The notes beneath the pieces are model-generated. The model was given only the letters and a program-made list of their open reading frames with translations. It was not told the origin of the DNA and ran no database searches. Positions 11,513 to 24,756 of a DNA stretch of 64,000 bases are shown here, piece by piece; the stretch's first letter is position 1; each line of letters starts with the position of its first letter. The stretch is taken from the NCBI GenBank assembly GCA_905182995.1, contig CAJJDP010000085.1:234044-298043 (forward strand), read 5' to 3'. Both the position numbers and the translations under genes were made by a program. This DNA is from Paramecium octaurelia. Its lineage: Eukaryota; Ciliophora; Oligohymenophorea; Peniculida; Parameciidae.

Positions 11513-12558
11513 TTCAACGCTAAATAAATTCATTAGCTTTACAATTATTGCATGTGAAATTATTTATTTTTATTATAAAATTCTATAAGCTACTTTTTAT
11601 CAAATATATTCAGAACTCTGCGTAACAACATATTTAAATATTAAGGAATTGCATAATTAAGTACCCTTGGATAACTGGAACCATAACAGTATTTCAATTT
11701 TACTTAATTATGTCAGTTATTTTTATTTGCCTTAAAACCCTTTAAAATTTAGGACTATTTATTTCAACCACTAAATCAATTAATTAAATAATTATCTTAA
11801 ATATATAGCACTTATTTTGATTATTAATTAAAATCTTTTCTTAACTATTTCCTTGTTTATAATGTGTTTAGAGTATATAAAGATATACAGAGTTTATATT
11901 AAATTTCTAGTGTTAATAGAATTATTAGATAGCAAGTAGTAATTATTTAATATAGGTTAAATGAAACTCTATTATTTAGATTCTTATATGGGGATTAATT
12001 TTAAATTTAGTATTTAGAACACAGTTTCTACAAAAATCTGAAAAATCAGATTGATAGCTTAAAGATTAAAATTATAATCTAATGATTCAAAAAACAAAAG
12101 AAAGGCTTCTGATAGAGGTTAAGACTATTATAATTGAAGTTGGAAAGATGTAATAATGATTAAAATAAAGAGATTTAGATTTGATTTTCATAACAAATAG
12201 TTTATTTTATTTTATTCCATTGCTTTTCAAATTTGGTGAACAGTTATAAATATTAAAATAAGAACAGCCACTTTTAAGTATCAAATATTCAACTTAGTTT
12301 ATCCAACTTGTCAGTTGAAGACAACTATTTTATTGATTATATAACATCCCTAAAAACAACCGAACAATTTTCAAATGTAAATATTAAATTAAATTGATTC
12401 TTTTTGTTTGCTTGAATGTATTAAGGGTTGAACATATTATTTATCAGAATTTTTAGTATCAAGTGGAATAATCGAATGGTAGAAGTAGATTAAGAGATGG
12501 AAGTGTAATTTTATCATTTGTTTTTATGATAATTTGGATTTGATCATTATTTAATTAA
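11513..12558. other. intergenic region between divergent genes
   Basis: About 1 kb between the start of the RINGv/FHA gene (minus) and the start of the gene at 12559 (plus). Both promoters should lie here. The DNA is AT-rich without a convincing open frame or a clear repeat. Confidence 0.5.
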
Positions 12559-13208
12559 ATGAATCACAGTCTCTACGCAGTGCATCCAACTTATACTCCC
12601 CTCAACCTGAGACTTGCAGAAGAGTATTTCAATACACTTCCTTCTGGAGATATCAGCAGACAATTCTATGATGGTGTTCAATATAGAGCTGTAAAAGGAT
12701 TATTTGCTTCTTATGCTCTTAATAGATTTACTTAATATGGAAAGTTGAACTCACTTTACAAGTTCTATCCATATTAGAAGATAGTGAAAGAAACAAAGGA
12801 AGAATTATGTGAAGATTGGACTTCAAACATTAGTAATATCGAATTAAATATTATTTTAGAACTTGCAGCAATTGTGACTGGTGCATCATGGACTTTCCTT
12901 TATTAATATGCCAAAAGAGGGTAAGTCTTGAGCATTCTGAGAGAATATGGATCAGTTTTCAAGACCCATAGATTGTTTAGATAATATCTCTACACTCTTG
13001 TGCTTCCCTTTGCAATTGCAAACGAGTATACATTTGTTCATTACCATGATCATATTGAATAATTATGGTAAGTGCATGCAAATAGGTAATAATACATCTA
13101 ATGGATCCTAGATTAAATAAGAAGGACTTGTCAGATCCAACTGGCACCTAATACCCAGAAGAATTAAGAGCACCAAGAAGAGATGTGTTTATCAATAAAT
13201 GGCATTGA
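12559..13208 (+). CDS. conserved-looking hypothetical protein, possibly organellar
   Basis: 207 residues after removal of one 26-nt intron (GTAATA...CCTAG). The N-terminus is MNHSLYAVHPTYTPLNLRL and the C-terminus is rich in charged residues (PEELRAPRRDVFINKWH). The middle, SNIELNIILELAAIVTGASW, could be one membrane-associated helix, followed by FAIANEYTFVHYHDH with three His. Codon use is like that of highly expressed neighbours and the frame is free of TGA. I do not recognise the family. A ciliate-specific subunit of a mitochondrial complex is one guess from size and composition only. Confidence 0.75.
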
Positions 13209-13277
13209 TCTACACCATAATAAATCTAATAAAAACAATTATTATTTTCATAACTAAATATATCTTATAATTCTATA

Positions 13278-13515
13278 TCACCTCCAGGATTCTCCTTTAT
13301 CCTCCTGTTGCTTTCTGAGATCCTAAAATAAATAGATTGAATTTAACTTAAATTTATTCCTTCCTTTTATTTTTGATTCGAAAATCACTCAAATTGTTAT
13401 CATAGATTTTATTTAACTGAAATAGTTTAATAATAATAAGTCTCTGTTTCCTTTTAGATCATAATTTGTAAAATGAATTTAATCAAAAATAATTGCACTT
13501 TATAAATTTATCCAT
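13278..13515 (-). CDS. small hypothetical protein, structure uncertain
   Basis: A basic, charged C-terminal tail (FRIKNKRKE, then DLRKQQEDKGESWR and TGA) is restored by a perfect 25-nt intron (GTTAAATTC...TATTTTAG). Upstream the frame reads KLFQLNKIYDNNLSD. A possible start, MDKFIKCNYF at 13515, would need an unusually long (48-nt) intron. The 3' exon junction is the best evidence that this is a gene. Confidence 0.35.
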
Positions 13516-13570
13516 TTTAGCTTAAGTCTCATTCTCAACAAATGAACTTTAGTGAATAAAAGAATCAATA

Positions 13571-13747
13571 ATGGATCAACTAAAGAATGAGAATAATACC
13601 TAATAATTAATAATAGATATTTATCGTAAAAATTCTAATAATTTATTTAATTCATAATAAAAAAGGAGGAAGGCAATACTCTATATAATTCTTTCATAAG
13701 ATTACTACCCTTTTTCAGATATTATTTATTTAATAAAGATGGATTGA
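13571..13747 (+). CDS. small open reading frame
   Basis: 58 codons from ATG to TGA under the ciliate code: MDQLKNENNTQQLIIDIYRK, then a basic patch QQKRRKA and a hydrophobic end. No family is recognised. The composition is not far from background, so this may be chance or the first exon of a longer gene. Confidence 0.25.
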
Positions 13748-14039
13748 AGTAAATGAATATCAAACAATAAAAAACTTTAAACATTTCATGATATAGAATT
13801 TAAATAAATTTATACCTAAATATGGATATCAATAAAAGAATTCCCTGATCTCGACTAATAAATCAAATGATTATGCATATCCATCTTGATGTAAGGTTAA
13901 AACATAATTCAAGATGTCAAATTTAAAAATAGACTTATATTTTATTCAGGATATATGAATTCTAAAAATAAAAGGAATATGAATCTAACTCATAATGATA
14001 ATTGATATATTTATATATATTCATAAAATAAATATTATA

Positions 14040-14638
14040 ATGAGTAATCCAGACTTTGAACAGTCAACCTAGATAGCATTCTTTGCTTTGAGTCCTAGTA
14101 AGATGGTTGAGGAGTTGGAGAAGATTGAAATCATGTCGGAGGTAAAATGAGAGTATATTGATAGAATTTTGATAGTCAGATGGCATGTTTATAATATTTT
14201 TCATATATTCTTTCATGGGACATTGTGAATGCGAGATTTTTCTACTATAAATATCAAAAGTTTGTGGAATAAGAGTTGATAGGGAGGGAGATGACAAAAT
14301 TTTTGAAACTCGCTTTCGAGAATAAGTATTCCGAATTGATCAAGGGATGTGATAAATTATGTGAGTTATTCAATACCATACCTGTGTATAAGAAATGGTC
14401 GAATGAATTGAAAAGTAGAGTTGCTGATCACTTGAAAAATTTGGTTGAGAACAATTTCACTTCTATTAGTGCTGCTCGTTTAAGTTAGTATGGGTATGAT
14501 TTGAGTATATTTAAAAGAGGTAAACCCCAAGATAAGGCCTTTGTGAAGATTGAGGAGAAGGAGTAGGAGAGAACCACAATCGACATAGAGAAATTGAGTT
14601 AGATGGCGAGGTTGATACAAAATATGGAGAATAAGTGA
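14040..14638 (+). CDS. COP9 signalosome subunit 8-like protein
   Basis: 191 residues after removal of one 23-nt intron (GTAAAATGAGAG...GATAG). Length and layout resemble CSN8: an N-terminal helical half with LSWDIVNARFFYYKYQ, aligned to the NARFLWKRIP region of CSN8; a PCI-like middle with LVENNFTSISAARLS; and a C-terminal helix LSQMARLIQNMENK, aligned to the LARLTDYVAFLEN end of the family. CSN8 belongs to the nuclear/cytosolic complex that removes NEDD8 from cullins. Similarity is distant, so another small PCI protein (for example the RPN12 or eIF3k type) is possible. It ends 62 bp before AlaRS on the same strand. Confidence 0.55.
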
Positions 14639-14700
14639 AGTTTATAAAAAGCTATTTAACACATAATTCTTTTACACAAATCATATATATAAAATCTAAA

Positions 14701-17700
14701 ATGTAATAGAAAGAAGTTGATGAGACTCAAGAGGAAGTGAAAACCATAAAGGCAATCACACCAAAAGTATTAATTGGTTCATTTTGACAAGGAAATAAAG
14801 AAGATCGTGAAACCCCAATTCGAGGCAAATCCAGAACTATTTTATCCAACAAAAGTGTTTGACAAATTTGGGTTCACCAGATGCAAATGTCCTAAATGTG
14901 GAGCCTACTTTTGGAGACACACCGATAAAAAGATTACTTGTGGGGATTCGAAGTAGTTCATGTTTAAATTTGTAATAGCTGCGAAGGAAAATATTCATTC
15001 ATCGGAGTTGGGACTGGAAAGGGAGCCAAAGGCAACAAGATTACATATGCTGATGCTTGGAATGGGTTCAAGAAGTCGTTAACGAGTGCTCGAGTACCAT
15101 GCACAGCAATAGATAGATATCCAGTTGTAGCTAGATGGAGAAATGACGTAGATTATGTAGCTGCCGGTATCTATTGTTTCCAACCATTTTGTGTTACTGG
15201 AGAGATGGATCCACCTGCAAATCCTCTAATTTGTCCCCAGTTTTGTGTTAGATTCAATGATTTGGATAATATCGGTTTGACAGGTAGACATTATTCAGGA
15301 TTCATAATGCTTGGGATATAGACATTCAATTATCCTGAGAAGTATGTGTTCTTTAAGGAGGAATGCGTCGAGTTCAATTACAGATGGTTGACAGAGGAAT
15401 TAGAAATAAACCCAGACGATATCACATTTATAGAAGATGTTTGGGCAGGAGGAGGAAACTTGGGACCATCAGTCGAATATTTTGTGAATGGACTAGAGGT
15501 AGGAAACATGGTGTTCATGTAATATAAATATTTTCATGATGGTTCTTATGAAGAATTGCCAATCAAGATCATAGATACAGGTATTGGATTAGAACGTATT
15601 CCTTGGTTGATTAATGGATCGCCAACCAGTTACCATGATGTCTTTGCAGGAGCCTTTGCCTATTTATCAGAGAAGTTGCAGGTTCAATATTCAAATGAAG
15701 TATGGAAAGCCTTTGGACCTTATAGTTGTTTATTGAATGTTGATGAGATTGAAAATGTGGATAAGACATGGGAGTACATCTCAACATAGATTGGATATGA
15801 TGTTCCAACTATCAAAAAGGAAATAGAATAATTAAAAGATATGTATATCATATTGGATCACACTCGTACAGTAATGATGGTTGTAACTGATGGATCTCTG
15901 CCATCTAATGTAGGTGGTGGTTCCAATATCAGGAACATTATTAGGAGAGTATTTGCTGTGTTAAAGAAGAATAGTTGGTGGGAGAAGTTGGGAATGGATG
16001 GACTGTTGTAATTGTTTTAGGAACACAAAAATGATTTGGCCAAACTGTATGGTCCATTTGGAGAGTATAAGAGTTTCGATTTAATAATCAAATAGGAATA
16101 TGAGCGTTGGGCCAAAACAGATGATGACAAGAAAGTTAAATTAGAAAAATTATTGAAACAAAAGAATAATCAATTAAGTATCGATGATTGGATATTTGCT
16201 ATGAGTACACATGGTATTCCTGCAGACACTATCAGTCAAATCAGTAAATTACCTATTCCTGGTAACCTATATGCTGAGTTGGCTGACAGGGCTGCCAGAA
16301 TCACAAAAGCACCAGAGGCCATCCTGTACAATACAGTACACTTACCTGAAACTGTCAATCTCTATTATCAAACACCAAAAGATGGAAAATTCAATGCCAA
16401 AATTGTTACCATTTTCTCAAATGTTCAATAATAGAATCTACCAAATATAGTTATCTTGAATCAATCNCCATGCACAGCAATAGATAGATATCCAGTTGTA
16501 GCTAGATGGAGAAATGACGTAGATTATGTAGCTGCCGGTATCTATTGTTTCCAACCATTTTGTGTTACTGGAGAGATGGATCCACCTGCAAATCCTCTAA
16601 TTTGTCCCCAGTTTTGTGTTAGATTCAATGATTTGGATAATATCGGTTTGACAGGTAGACATTATTCAGGATTCATAATGCTTGGGATATAGACATTCAA
16701 TTATCCTGAGAAGTATGTGTTCTTTAAGGAGGAATGCGTCGAGTTCAATTACAGATGGTTGACAGAGGAATTAGAAATAAACCCAGACGATATCACATTT
16801 ATAGAAGATGTTTGGGCAGGAGGAGGAAACTTGGGACCATCAGTCGAATATTTTGTGAATGGACTAGAGGTAGGAAACATGGTGTTCATGTAATATAAAT
16901 ATTTTCATGATGGTTCTTATGAAGAATTGCCAATCAAGATCATAGATACAGGTATTGGATTAGAACGTATTCCTTGGTTGATTAATGGATCGCCAACCAG
17001 TTACCATGATGTCTTTGCAGGAGCCTTTGCCTATTTATCAGAGAAGTTGCAGGTTCAATATTCAAATGAAGTATGGAAAGCCTTTGGACCTTATAGTTGT
17101 TTATTGAATGTTGATGAGATTGAAAATGTGGATAAGACATGGGAGTACATCTCAACATAGATTGGATATGATGTTCCAACTATCAAAAAGGAAATAGAAT
17201 AATTAAAAGATATGTATATCATATTGGATCACACTCGTACAGTAATGATGGTTGTAACTGATGGATCTCTGCCATCTAATGTAGGTGGTGGTTCCAATAT
17301 CAGGAACATTATTAGGAGAGTATTTGCTGTGTTAAAGAAGAATAGTTGGTGGGAGAAGTTGGGAATGGATGGACTGTTGTAATTGTTTTAGGAACACAAA
17401 AATGATTTGGCCAAACTGTATGGTCCATTTGGAGAGTATAAGAGTTTCGATTTAATAATCAAATAGGAATATGAGCGTTGGGCCAAAACAGATGATGACA
17501 AGAAAGTTAAATTAGAAAAATTATTGAAACAAAAGAATAATCAATTAAGTATCGATGATTGGATATTTGCTATGAGTACACATGGTATTCCTGCAGACAC
17601 TATCAGTCAAATCAGTAAATTACCTATTCCTGGTAACCTATATGCTGAGTTGGCTGACAGGGCTGCCAGAATCACAAAAGCACCAGAGGCCATCCTGTAC

Positions 17701-19058
17701 AATACAGTACACTTACCTGAAACTGTCAATCTCTATTATCAAACACCAAAAGATGGAAAATTCAATGCCAAAATTGTTACCATTTTCTCAAATGTTCAAT
17801 AATAGAATCTACCAAATATAGTTATCTTGAATCAATCAGCATTCTATCCATTTGGAGGTGGTTAGGATTATGATTAAGGATGGTTAACTATTCAAGGCGA
17901 GAGACATTTCGTAAACAACGTTCAAAAGGTAGGCAAGGTTGTATTGCACATTTTGGATAAGCCATTGTCTGATCCTATTGATACTTATGTAAATCAAGAG
18001 ATCAAGGCTGAAATTGATTTGGATAGGAGAACCATCTTGCGTAATCATCATACAGCTACTCACATTGTATTTGCCGCTTGTAGAAGAGTCCTTGGTCCTC
18101 ATGTTTGGTAGAATGGTGCTCATAAGAGTGTTAATAATGCTCATCTTGACATCACTCATTTTGCTCCCTTAACTAAGGAACAGGAGCAGAATATTGAAAA
18201 TGAAGTCAACAAAATAATTCTATCAGCCAGATAGATTAATAAGGGATTCATGAATAAGTCAGATGCTGAAAAAGAATATGGATTCAGATTGTATCAAGGC
18301 GGTATTGTACCTGGAAATGAATTGAGAGTTGTTAATATCGAAGGCATAGATGTGGAAGCCTGTTGTGGTACTCATTGTGACAGCACTTCAGAAGTAGGAT
18401 GGGTGAGAATTCTCAAGACTCAGAAACTTCAGGATGGAGTAGTCAGACTTTATTATGTCGCTGGAGTTAAAACTATCGAGGTTCTCAATTCTGAAGGAGA
18501 AATGATCAATTAATTGGTTAAGTTGTGGTCAATCTCCAAAAACCAATTGGTCGAGGAAGGAAGCAAAATATTTTAGGAGAAGAAACATTATGAAACAGCT
18601 TACAATGTAATTATTGGCATTCATATTTTAGAGTATCAAGGCTGAACTTATCAAATCTTAAATGAAATATGTCATTGATGGACCCAATCTTAAGACTATC
18701 ATTTAATCCAATGAGACAAATCCGACTGCTTATTTCAGTGAGATAGGAAAGTACATTCAACAATTAAAGGATTCCAAAAAAGGACTCATTTTTGTGGCTG
18801 ATACGTTCCTTTATGGGGCTTTTGGTGATGGAAACTTCAACGTTGAAGAACTCTGTAAGCAGATTGAAGAGGAAGGAACTCAATTGAAAGTCAACAAATA
18901 GAATAAGATTAGTGTAAAGGATGGAAAGGTATATTAAATTAAGTATGATCTAGAAATGCATTTAAGTTAATGATGTGCTAACATTTTCAGTGTTGGGCAA
19001 ATTCAATAAGAATAAGGCATTGAAGTATCTTAAAGATCTGCAATTCGCATTGTTCTGA
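14701..19058 (+). CDS. alanyl-tRNA synthetase, archaeal type, interrupted by an assembly duplication
   Basis: Charges tRNA-Ala. N-terminal zinc ribbon CPKCG...TCGDSNC followed by YSFIGVGTGKG is the archaeal-type AlaRS start. The class II core follows (DRYPVVARWRNDVDYVAAGI; WAGGGNLGPSVEYF; TGIGLERIPWLING), then the editing domain with HHTATH and CCGTHC zinc ligands, and a C-terminal domain containing GLIFVADTFLYGAFGDGN. Four introns are placed: 25 nt after TPK, 26 nt inside the zinc ribbon, 25 nt near 18606 and 25 nt after VKDGK. Positions 15097-16466 recur exactly at 16468-17837 with one N between. With one copy removed, the gene encodes 961 residues. The repeat length plus N is 1371, a multiple of three, so the artefact does not break the frame. 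Confidence 0.95.
15097..16466 (+). repeat. first copy of exact 1370-bp duplication inside AlaRS
   Basis: Bases 15097-16466 are identical by eye to 16468-17837. The left flank (GCTCGAGTA) continues the gene into this copy, and its right edge ends at the N at 16467. It codes for the aminoacylation core and the first part of the editing module. Confidence 0.97.
16467..16467. other. single ambiguous base (N) at scaffold join
   Basis: The only N in the window. It sits exactly between the two copies of the 1370-bp repeat, as expected when two overlapping contigs are placed side by side with a minimal gap rather than merged. Confidence 0.97.
16468..17837 (+). repeat. second copy of exact 1370-bp duplication inside AlaRS
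   Basis: Identical partner of 15097-16466. Its right flank (AGCATTCTATCC) continues the gene in frame, giving NQSAFYPFGGG, the expected start of the editing-domain segment. Together the flanks show that only one copy belongs to the gene. Confidence 0.97.
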
Positions 19059-19236
19059 AATATATATATATATAAATAATTTATTATTATTATTATTAAA
19101 ATTATTTAATCAATTTATAATAATAAAGACATTTCATTTATTGAGTGTTGGTAATTAGACTTTTTGCTTTTTGCTGTAATTAGTTTGTTCGGCCGTATTC
19201 AAGTCCAGTGACATTATCTTCAGGGCCATTGATTTC

Positions 19237-20175
19237 TCATAATTTTCTTAAACTTAATTTGGATTGGGTCTAGTCAACAAATTGTTTAGTCTAATTAATT
19301 ATGGGTAAATGTTACGTGCTCTTTGACCACTTCTCTTAATAGGTGGTTGTCCAATGTTATGATGTTCCCAAGTCAGATTTACGCATCTTGAATAGTGATA
19401 GAATTTACTTTTAATTCATAATCTGTTTAGTTGAGTCTTTGAATGAATGATTGATCATATTTATATTTTAAGTCTCTATTTTACACAGATATCTTAATGA
19501 ACCCAAAGTCTATGTGGAGATCATGTCCGAGTCTGGTTAAATCATGAATAGCCTTAATCAACGAAGTGTGAACTGATTGGACAACATCTTTGCCTAGATA
19601 ACTTAATCACAATTAATATGTACTAACCTTGATGCTGCGATTGGACCAGCATTACAGAAGTTCATTCCAAATCCCTTCTGATAGATGGAATGCTGACTCA
19701 GAGGCTTAGTGATTTCCTCCTTGCCTGGGTAACGAGCCAAGAAGTATTTGAATGCATTGTCAGGAACAAAACAAGGTCTATAGATGATATTGGAAAATGA
19801 TGTACCTGATTTAATGAACGTGTTTCCTGTCTGCTCTCTGAATGGCCAGGTCTTGAGTCATGTTGAATCCTGAATGTTGGAGGGGTTTCACATAATCAGA
19901 TATGACTTCCATAGTGAATGCTCCCAACTCCTTCATGTTGACTCCCTTAAGTTATTATTGAATATTACATTTCCATTGAGCATCTTCTCCTTGATGTACT
20001 CAGCCGTGGCTTTGATTATGATGTGAAATTAAGCCTTTGGTTCAAGAGGTTTGTAGGACTGCACAGTTCTTGGCTGAGATTCCTGTTGTTTTCCTGGATA
20101 GTTTTAAGGATGTGAAAGTATCCTAATGTGTAATGGATAAAGCTCATACCAATTGTAAATGTCATCGAGGTTCAT
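19237..20175 (-). CDS. CCDC81-like HU-domain protein
   Basis: 279 residues after removal of introns of 23, 28, 26 and 22 nt. Start MNLDDIYNWYELYPLHIRIL. The pattern GVNMKELGAFTMEV, then RPCFVPDNAFKYFLARYPGK, and a second module KDVVQSVHTSLIKAIHDLTR...LHIDFGFIKISV match the two HU/IHF-like folds of CCDC81 (GkGV.ip.lGtF; k.vV.......l..l.r.i.......F..iG.l...). Animal CCDC81 is centrosome/cilium-associated, and ciliates have many such proteins. I infer a ciliary or basal-body role. The 3' end is taken at the first TGA (LSLRKL). A possible 18-nt intron there would extend the frame, so the last residues are uncertain. Confidence 0.75.
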
Positions 20176-20291
20176 TCTCTTTCTGAAATTGATATTAAAA
20201 TTTATTTTTATTTTGTTAAAATGAAAGAATACTTAAATGGAGGGAATACAAAACAAAATAATGAATCGTTTTCTGTTTTATATTATATGAA

Positions 20292-21394
<1,103 letters not shown>

Positions 21395-21454
21395 ATTAAT
21401 TTAATTTTTGAATCACTACTAGAACTAATCAAATATATATAAAGGTTTAATAAA

Positions 21455-24400
21455 TCATTAAGAATTTAGTATGATCTACATGTACTAAGGCAGACATTCA
21501 AATGCATATTACTCCAATAACAGTTCTTTGGCTCTTCTCTCCAGGAATCTCCCCAACAATATCCTCTGCTCATTTGAAGTCAACTCATTCATCCGGTAAA
21601 ACCCTTCTCTCTCAGTCGAATCATATTTCTAGGATCTGATCAACATCAATTTCAACTCGATCTCACGTATCTTCCACAACTTGATATCGTTGAAATATTA
21701 AGCATTATTCTTCTGCAAATATTCACTCATATTAGCTAATAAATTATGTTCCTCACAAATCTGTGAGAATCTCTTATGCGACATGTACTAAACACTATTC
21801 TATTCCAAATCACATTCATTCATGAACAAATTAATTATCTGTTATTCAGTCCTCTATGAGTCCAGTTCCAATAACAAAAGTCTGAATTAGAGCTATGTGA
21901 ATCGTTCCTAATCAAACAAAGTCAAAATTAACTAATATTTTTGAGTGATCTCCTTAGTTCTGAAATCCTGCATCCCTTGCATATAGGGTTGTATCTCTTG
22001 ATCATAATCAACCAGTTGAACGTATTTTGGAATAGTATTCTTTACATATTGTCCGATTGCTTCAGAAAGTTGTGATTATTGGACAAAAATACCATTTTCA
22101 GTGAATTCTTTGTTTTGAATGCTGTTCAGAATACTCAAATAGATGTTAAAACTCTGATCTCCAATCAACATCCAATGGAATAGTTTAGCGTAACTTGTCT
22201 TTTTCTTGTAGTAGATGATGCTCTTAATTATTCTCTAATACTTTTGCAACCAAACTTGAGGAGGCTATTGGAAATTCTCTATTTAATAAAATTCATAGAG
22301 TTGTATATGTAGGGGATAATTGTACTTTCCATATTTGACACACCAACACACAAAACTGGACAAATATTTTTATAGAGTTTGTCGTGTGACAATATTGTCA
22401 ATTCTGTCTCTTCGAAATTATTGTATCTCTTGCAATAGCAGTTGAGTTGCTGTTTGTGTGTTTTTGGATGGACATTTGCTCACGAATAGTTTCTTCTCTA
22501 TGGACAACAGATTTTTGATGGGCGACAATTGAGCCTCGATGTCCACCTCCTACTCATCATCCGAAGAGGAATCATCAGGTGGAACCAATGAATCTTAGAA
22601 GACTAAAATTAATTTACTCTCTTACATATTTAGACTGGATGGTGCTTCTTCATTGGACTTATGGGTGGAGTCTCTCTGGGTTCTCTCGATAGGTCAACTG
22701 ACTAGTCTCTTCTCAGTTATTGTGGTTCTGTTGATTCACTTTATGCTATATCTAAGGCAGACTTCTGAATCTACGAACTGGTAGATTGATTGATTTGTGG
22801 AGGGATCAACAATTAAGGTTAAGAAGAAAAGAAGATTGTATTCGATTTTTCAGGAGGCAGTAGATTGGGACCAGGCGATTGAACTTTAGGAAACTCCAAG
22901 AATATTTTCTTTTTAATTGCTTGTCTTTTGATGGTTTCTATTTGAAAATGAGGCAAATATTTGTGGATTCTTACAATTTGTTTTTGGAGGAATGAAACCT
23001 ATTTTAATGTCAATTGATGTTTGCCTATCAACAGATCCAACTTTTTTTCAGCATAATTCTATTTACGATATGCCTACTTCGAATCAATCTATGTTTCATA
23101 GAGACATATCTTGTTCTCTACTAGACTGGACTTGTTTTCAATAATTAGAGCCTCCAAATGTTGAATCAGATTAATGAACACATTATAACTATTGATGACA
23201 TACTAACTCACGCATTAGAAATCATCTAAATGGAATTCCTCCTTCATTGTCAAAATGTTAAACAACTACCTTGATCTCTAACCCAGTTGATCCACTAAAT
23301 CATTTAAGTCCTAGTTAAACGTATTTTTATTATAAGTAATTGTGATTTCATGATAGTCATCGATAAAGACTTGAATAGGATATCTGGACATTTCCAAATA
23401 GGTCTATTCTTCTTTGTTTCTGGGGATGCATTCCCTCTTGATCATTGAAAAGTTGGCTTCAACAGATTGATTGAATGTAACAATAGGAGGTGTTTGAGTA
23501 CTCCAATCATATACTTTTTTCTTGAATTAAATAGTCTGGACTGATGCATCTGAGAAGTGAAGTAAGTCGGAGGTGTCAGTTTCTTGAGTTTTGTAAGTGA
23601 TTGAATTGCCAACACATTCATCCTTGAATATGGTTTATTAATAATCCTGAAGTATTTATTCATCTTCCTAATTTTAATTTAAAATCTCTCTCCTTTCTAA
23701 ATCATCTAATTTTTTTTAATACATTTCTTCATATATCATAGTTCTTTATTCGAATTGATGTTTAAAGTCTTCAAACATCTCCTTTTTGGCATGTTATAAT
23801 TCATCCGCGAACTTTTCTTCGATTTGTTATGCATTCACAAGATTTTGATGAATGTAGATGGAAGGATCGACTTGATGATTAATGAAGACTTTCATTGCAT
23901 CTATTTCCCTGATCAGATCAGAATTCTGCAATTTAAAGAAATCACACTCTCTTCTTAGGTTTAGTAGTTCTTACTCTAATTTTTAGCATTTTTTTCTCAA
24001 GTATCTACCTTCTTTAATCATTTTGTCGTTTTAATCAGAATTCTATTTCAAATATCTTTCAGCGTCCTGCAATTTGGTGCCTTTGTCATTCAAGGTTTTT
24101 TGGTACATCTAATGCAATTTCACAGTTTCTGAGAGACAATCTTTCTCCAATTTTCTGAAGGTTTCAGATTGCTTTTCAATTATCTCCTTTACTGCGTGTG
24201 TAAATGATGACCATATTTTATTCAGGATAGTCTAATAATCAATGCACTTAACAGCCAGTTACTAACCTAACTAAGTAATGGAACCAGTGTAGACCAACTC
24301 CATTTTTTCATAGAAATCCCTAATGTTGCTGTACTATTGTAATTATAATTATTGAACCATTAGCTACATAATAATGCTTATGTACATCTGTCCATTGTTC

Positions 24401-24710
24401 TAGTTGTTTAAGATCTTTGCGTTCATTTAATTCAAGTACCCACTTTGTCCTACTAGTCCGATTGCTACTCACATTATTGGCCCTACTCATCAAGGATCTC
24501 ATGGCAAAGACCTATGATCTCCTCATCTTCATTCATTACCGTTCCATCCTCACCTTAAATAGTTCTGCAAATGTTTTGAAGAGAAGGCAATTTGTTAGGT
24601 GAACCGTAACGCTAAGAATTACTCTCAACAGATGATATCTTGCCCTTGGAAGATAAATCGATATGCGTCTCGACTCGAAAATGAATACTCTTCAGTGGCT
24701 TTTGATTCAT
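21455..24710 (-). CDS. large coiled-coil protein (1057 aa)
   Basis: With introns of 25, 34 and 23 nt the frame is clean from MNQKPLKSIHFRVETHIDL to TGA. Residues about 110-330 form a long coiled coil (YLRKKCQKLEQELLNLRREC; FADELQHAKKEMFEDFKHQF). A segment with SVQTIQ and STQTPP resembles the V/SQT motifs common in ciliary coiled-coil proteins. A Ser/Pro-rich acidic linker (PPDDSSSDDEQEVDIEAQL) leads to an alpha-helical C-terminal half with EF-hand-like spacing (LLLLELDSQRTEQQIINLFM) but no clear calcium loop. An axonemal or basal-body role is plausible but unproven. The start is only 46 bp from the divergent start of the next gene. Confidence 0.85.
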
Positions 24711-24756
24711 TGGTAATTTAATTTATAAACAACATCATCTTTTCAACTTCTTCTCA

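Noticed and set aside
15611-15808. Minus-strand ORFs inside AlaRS (also at 16982-17179)
   Set aside because: Antisense shadows of a highly conserved coding region, present twice only because of the duplication.
15097-17837. Genuine recent tandem duplication of AlaRS exons
   Set aside because: The two copies look identical over 1370 bp, meet at the only N, and one copy is surplus to a normal protein.
19067-19105. TA/TTA-rich repeat after AlaRS as a telomere addition site
   Set aside because: No C4A2/C3A3-type telomeric repeats are present; simple AT microsatellite between convergent genes.
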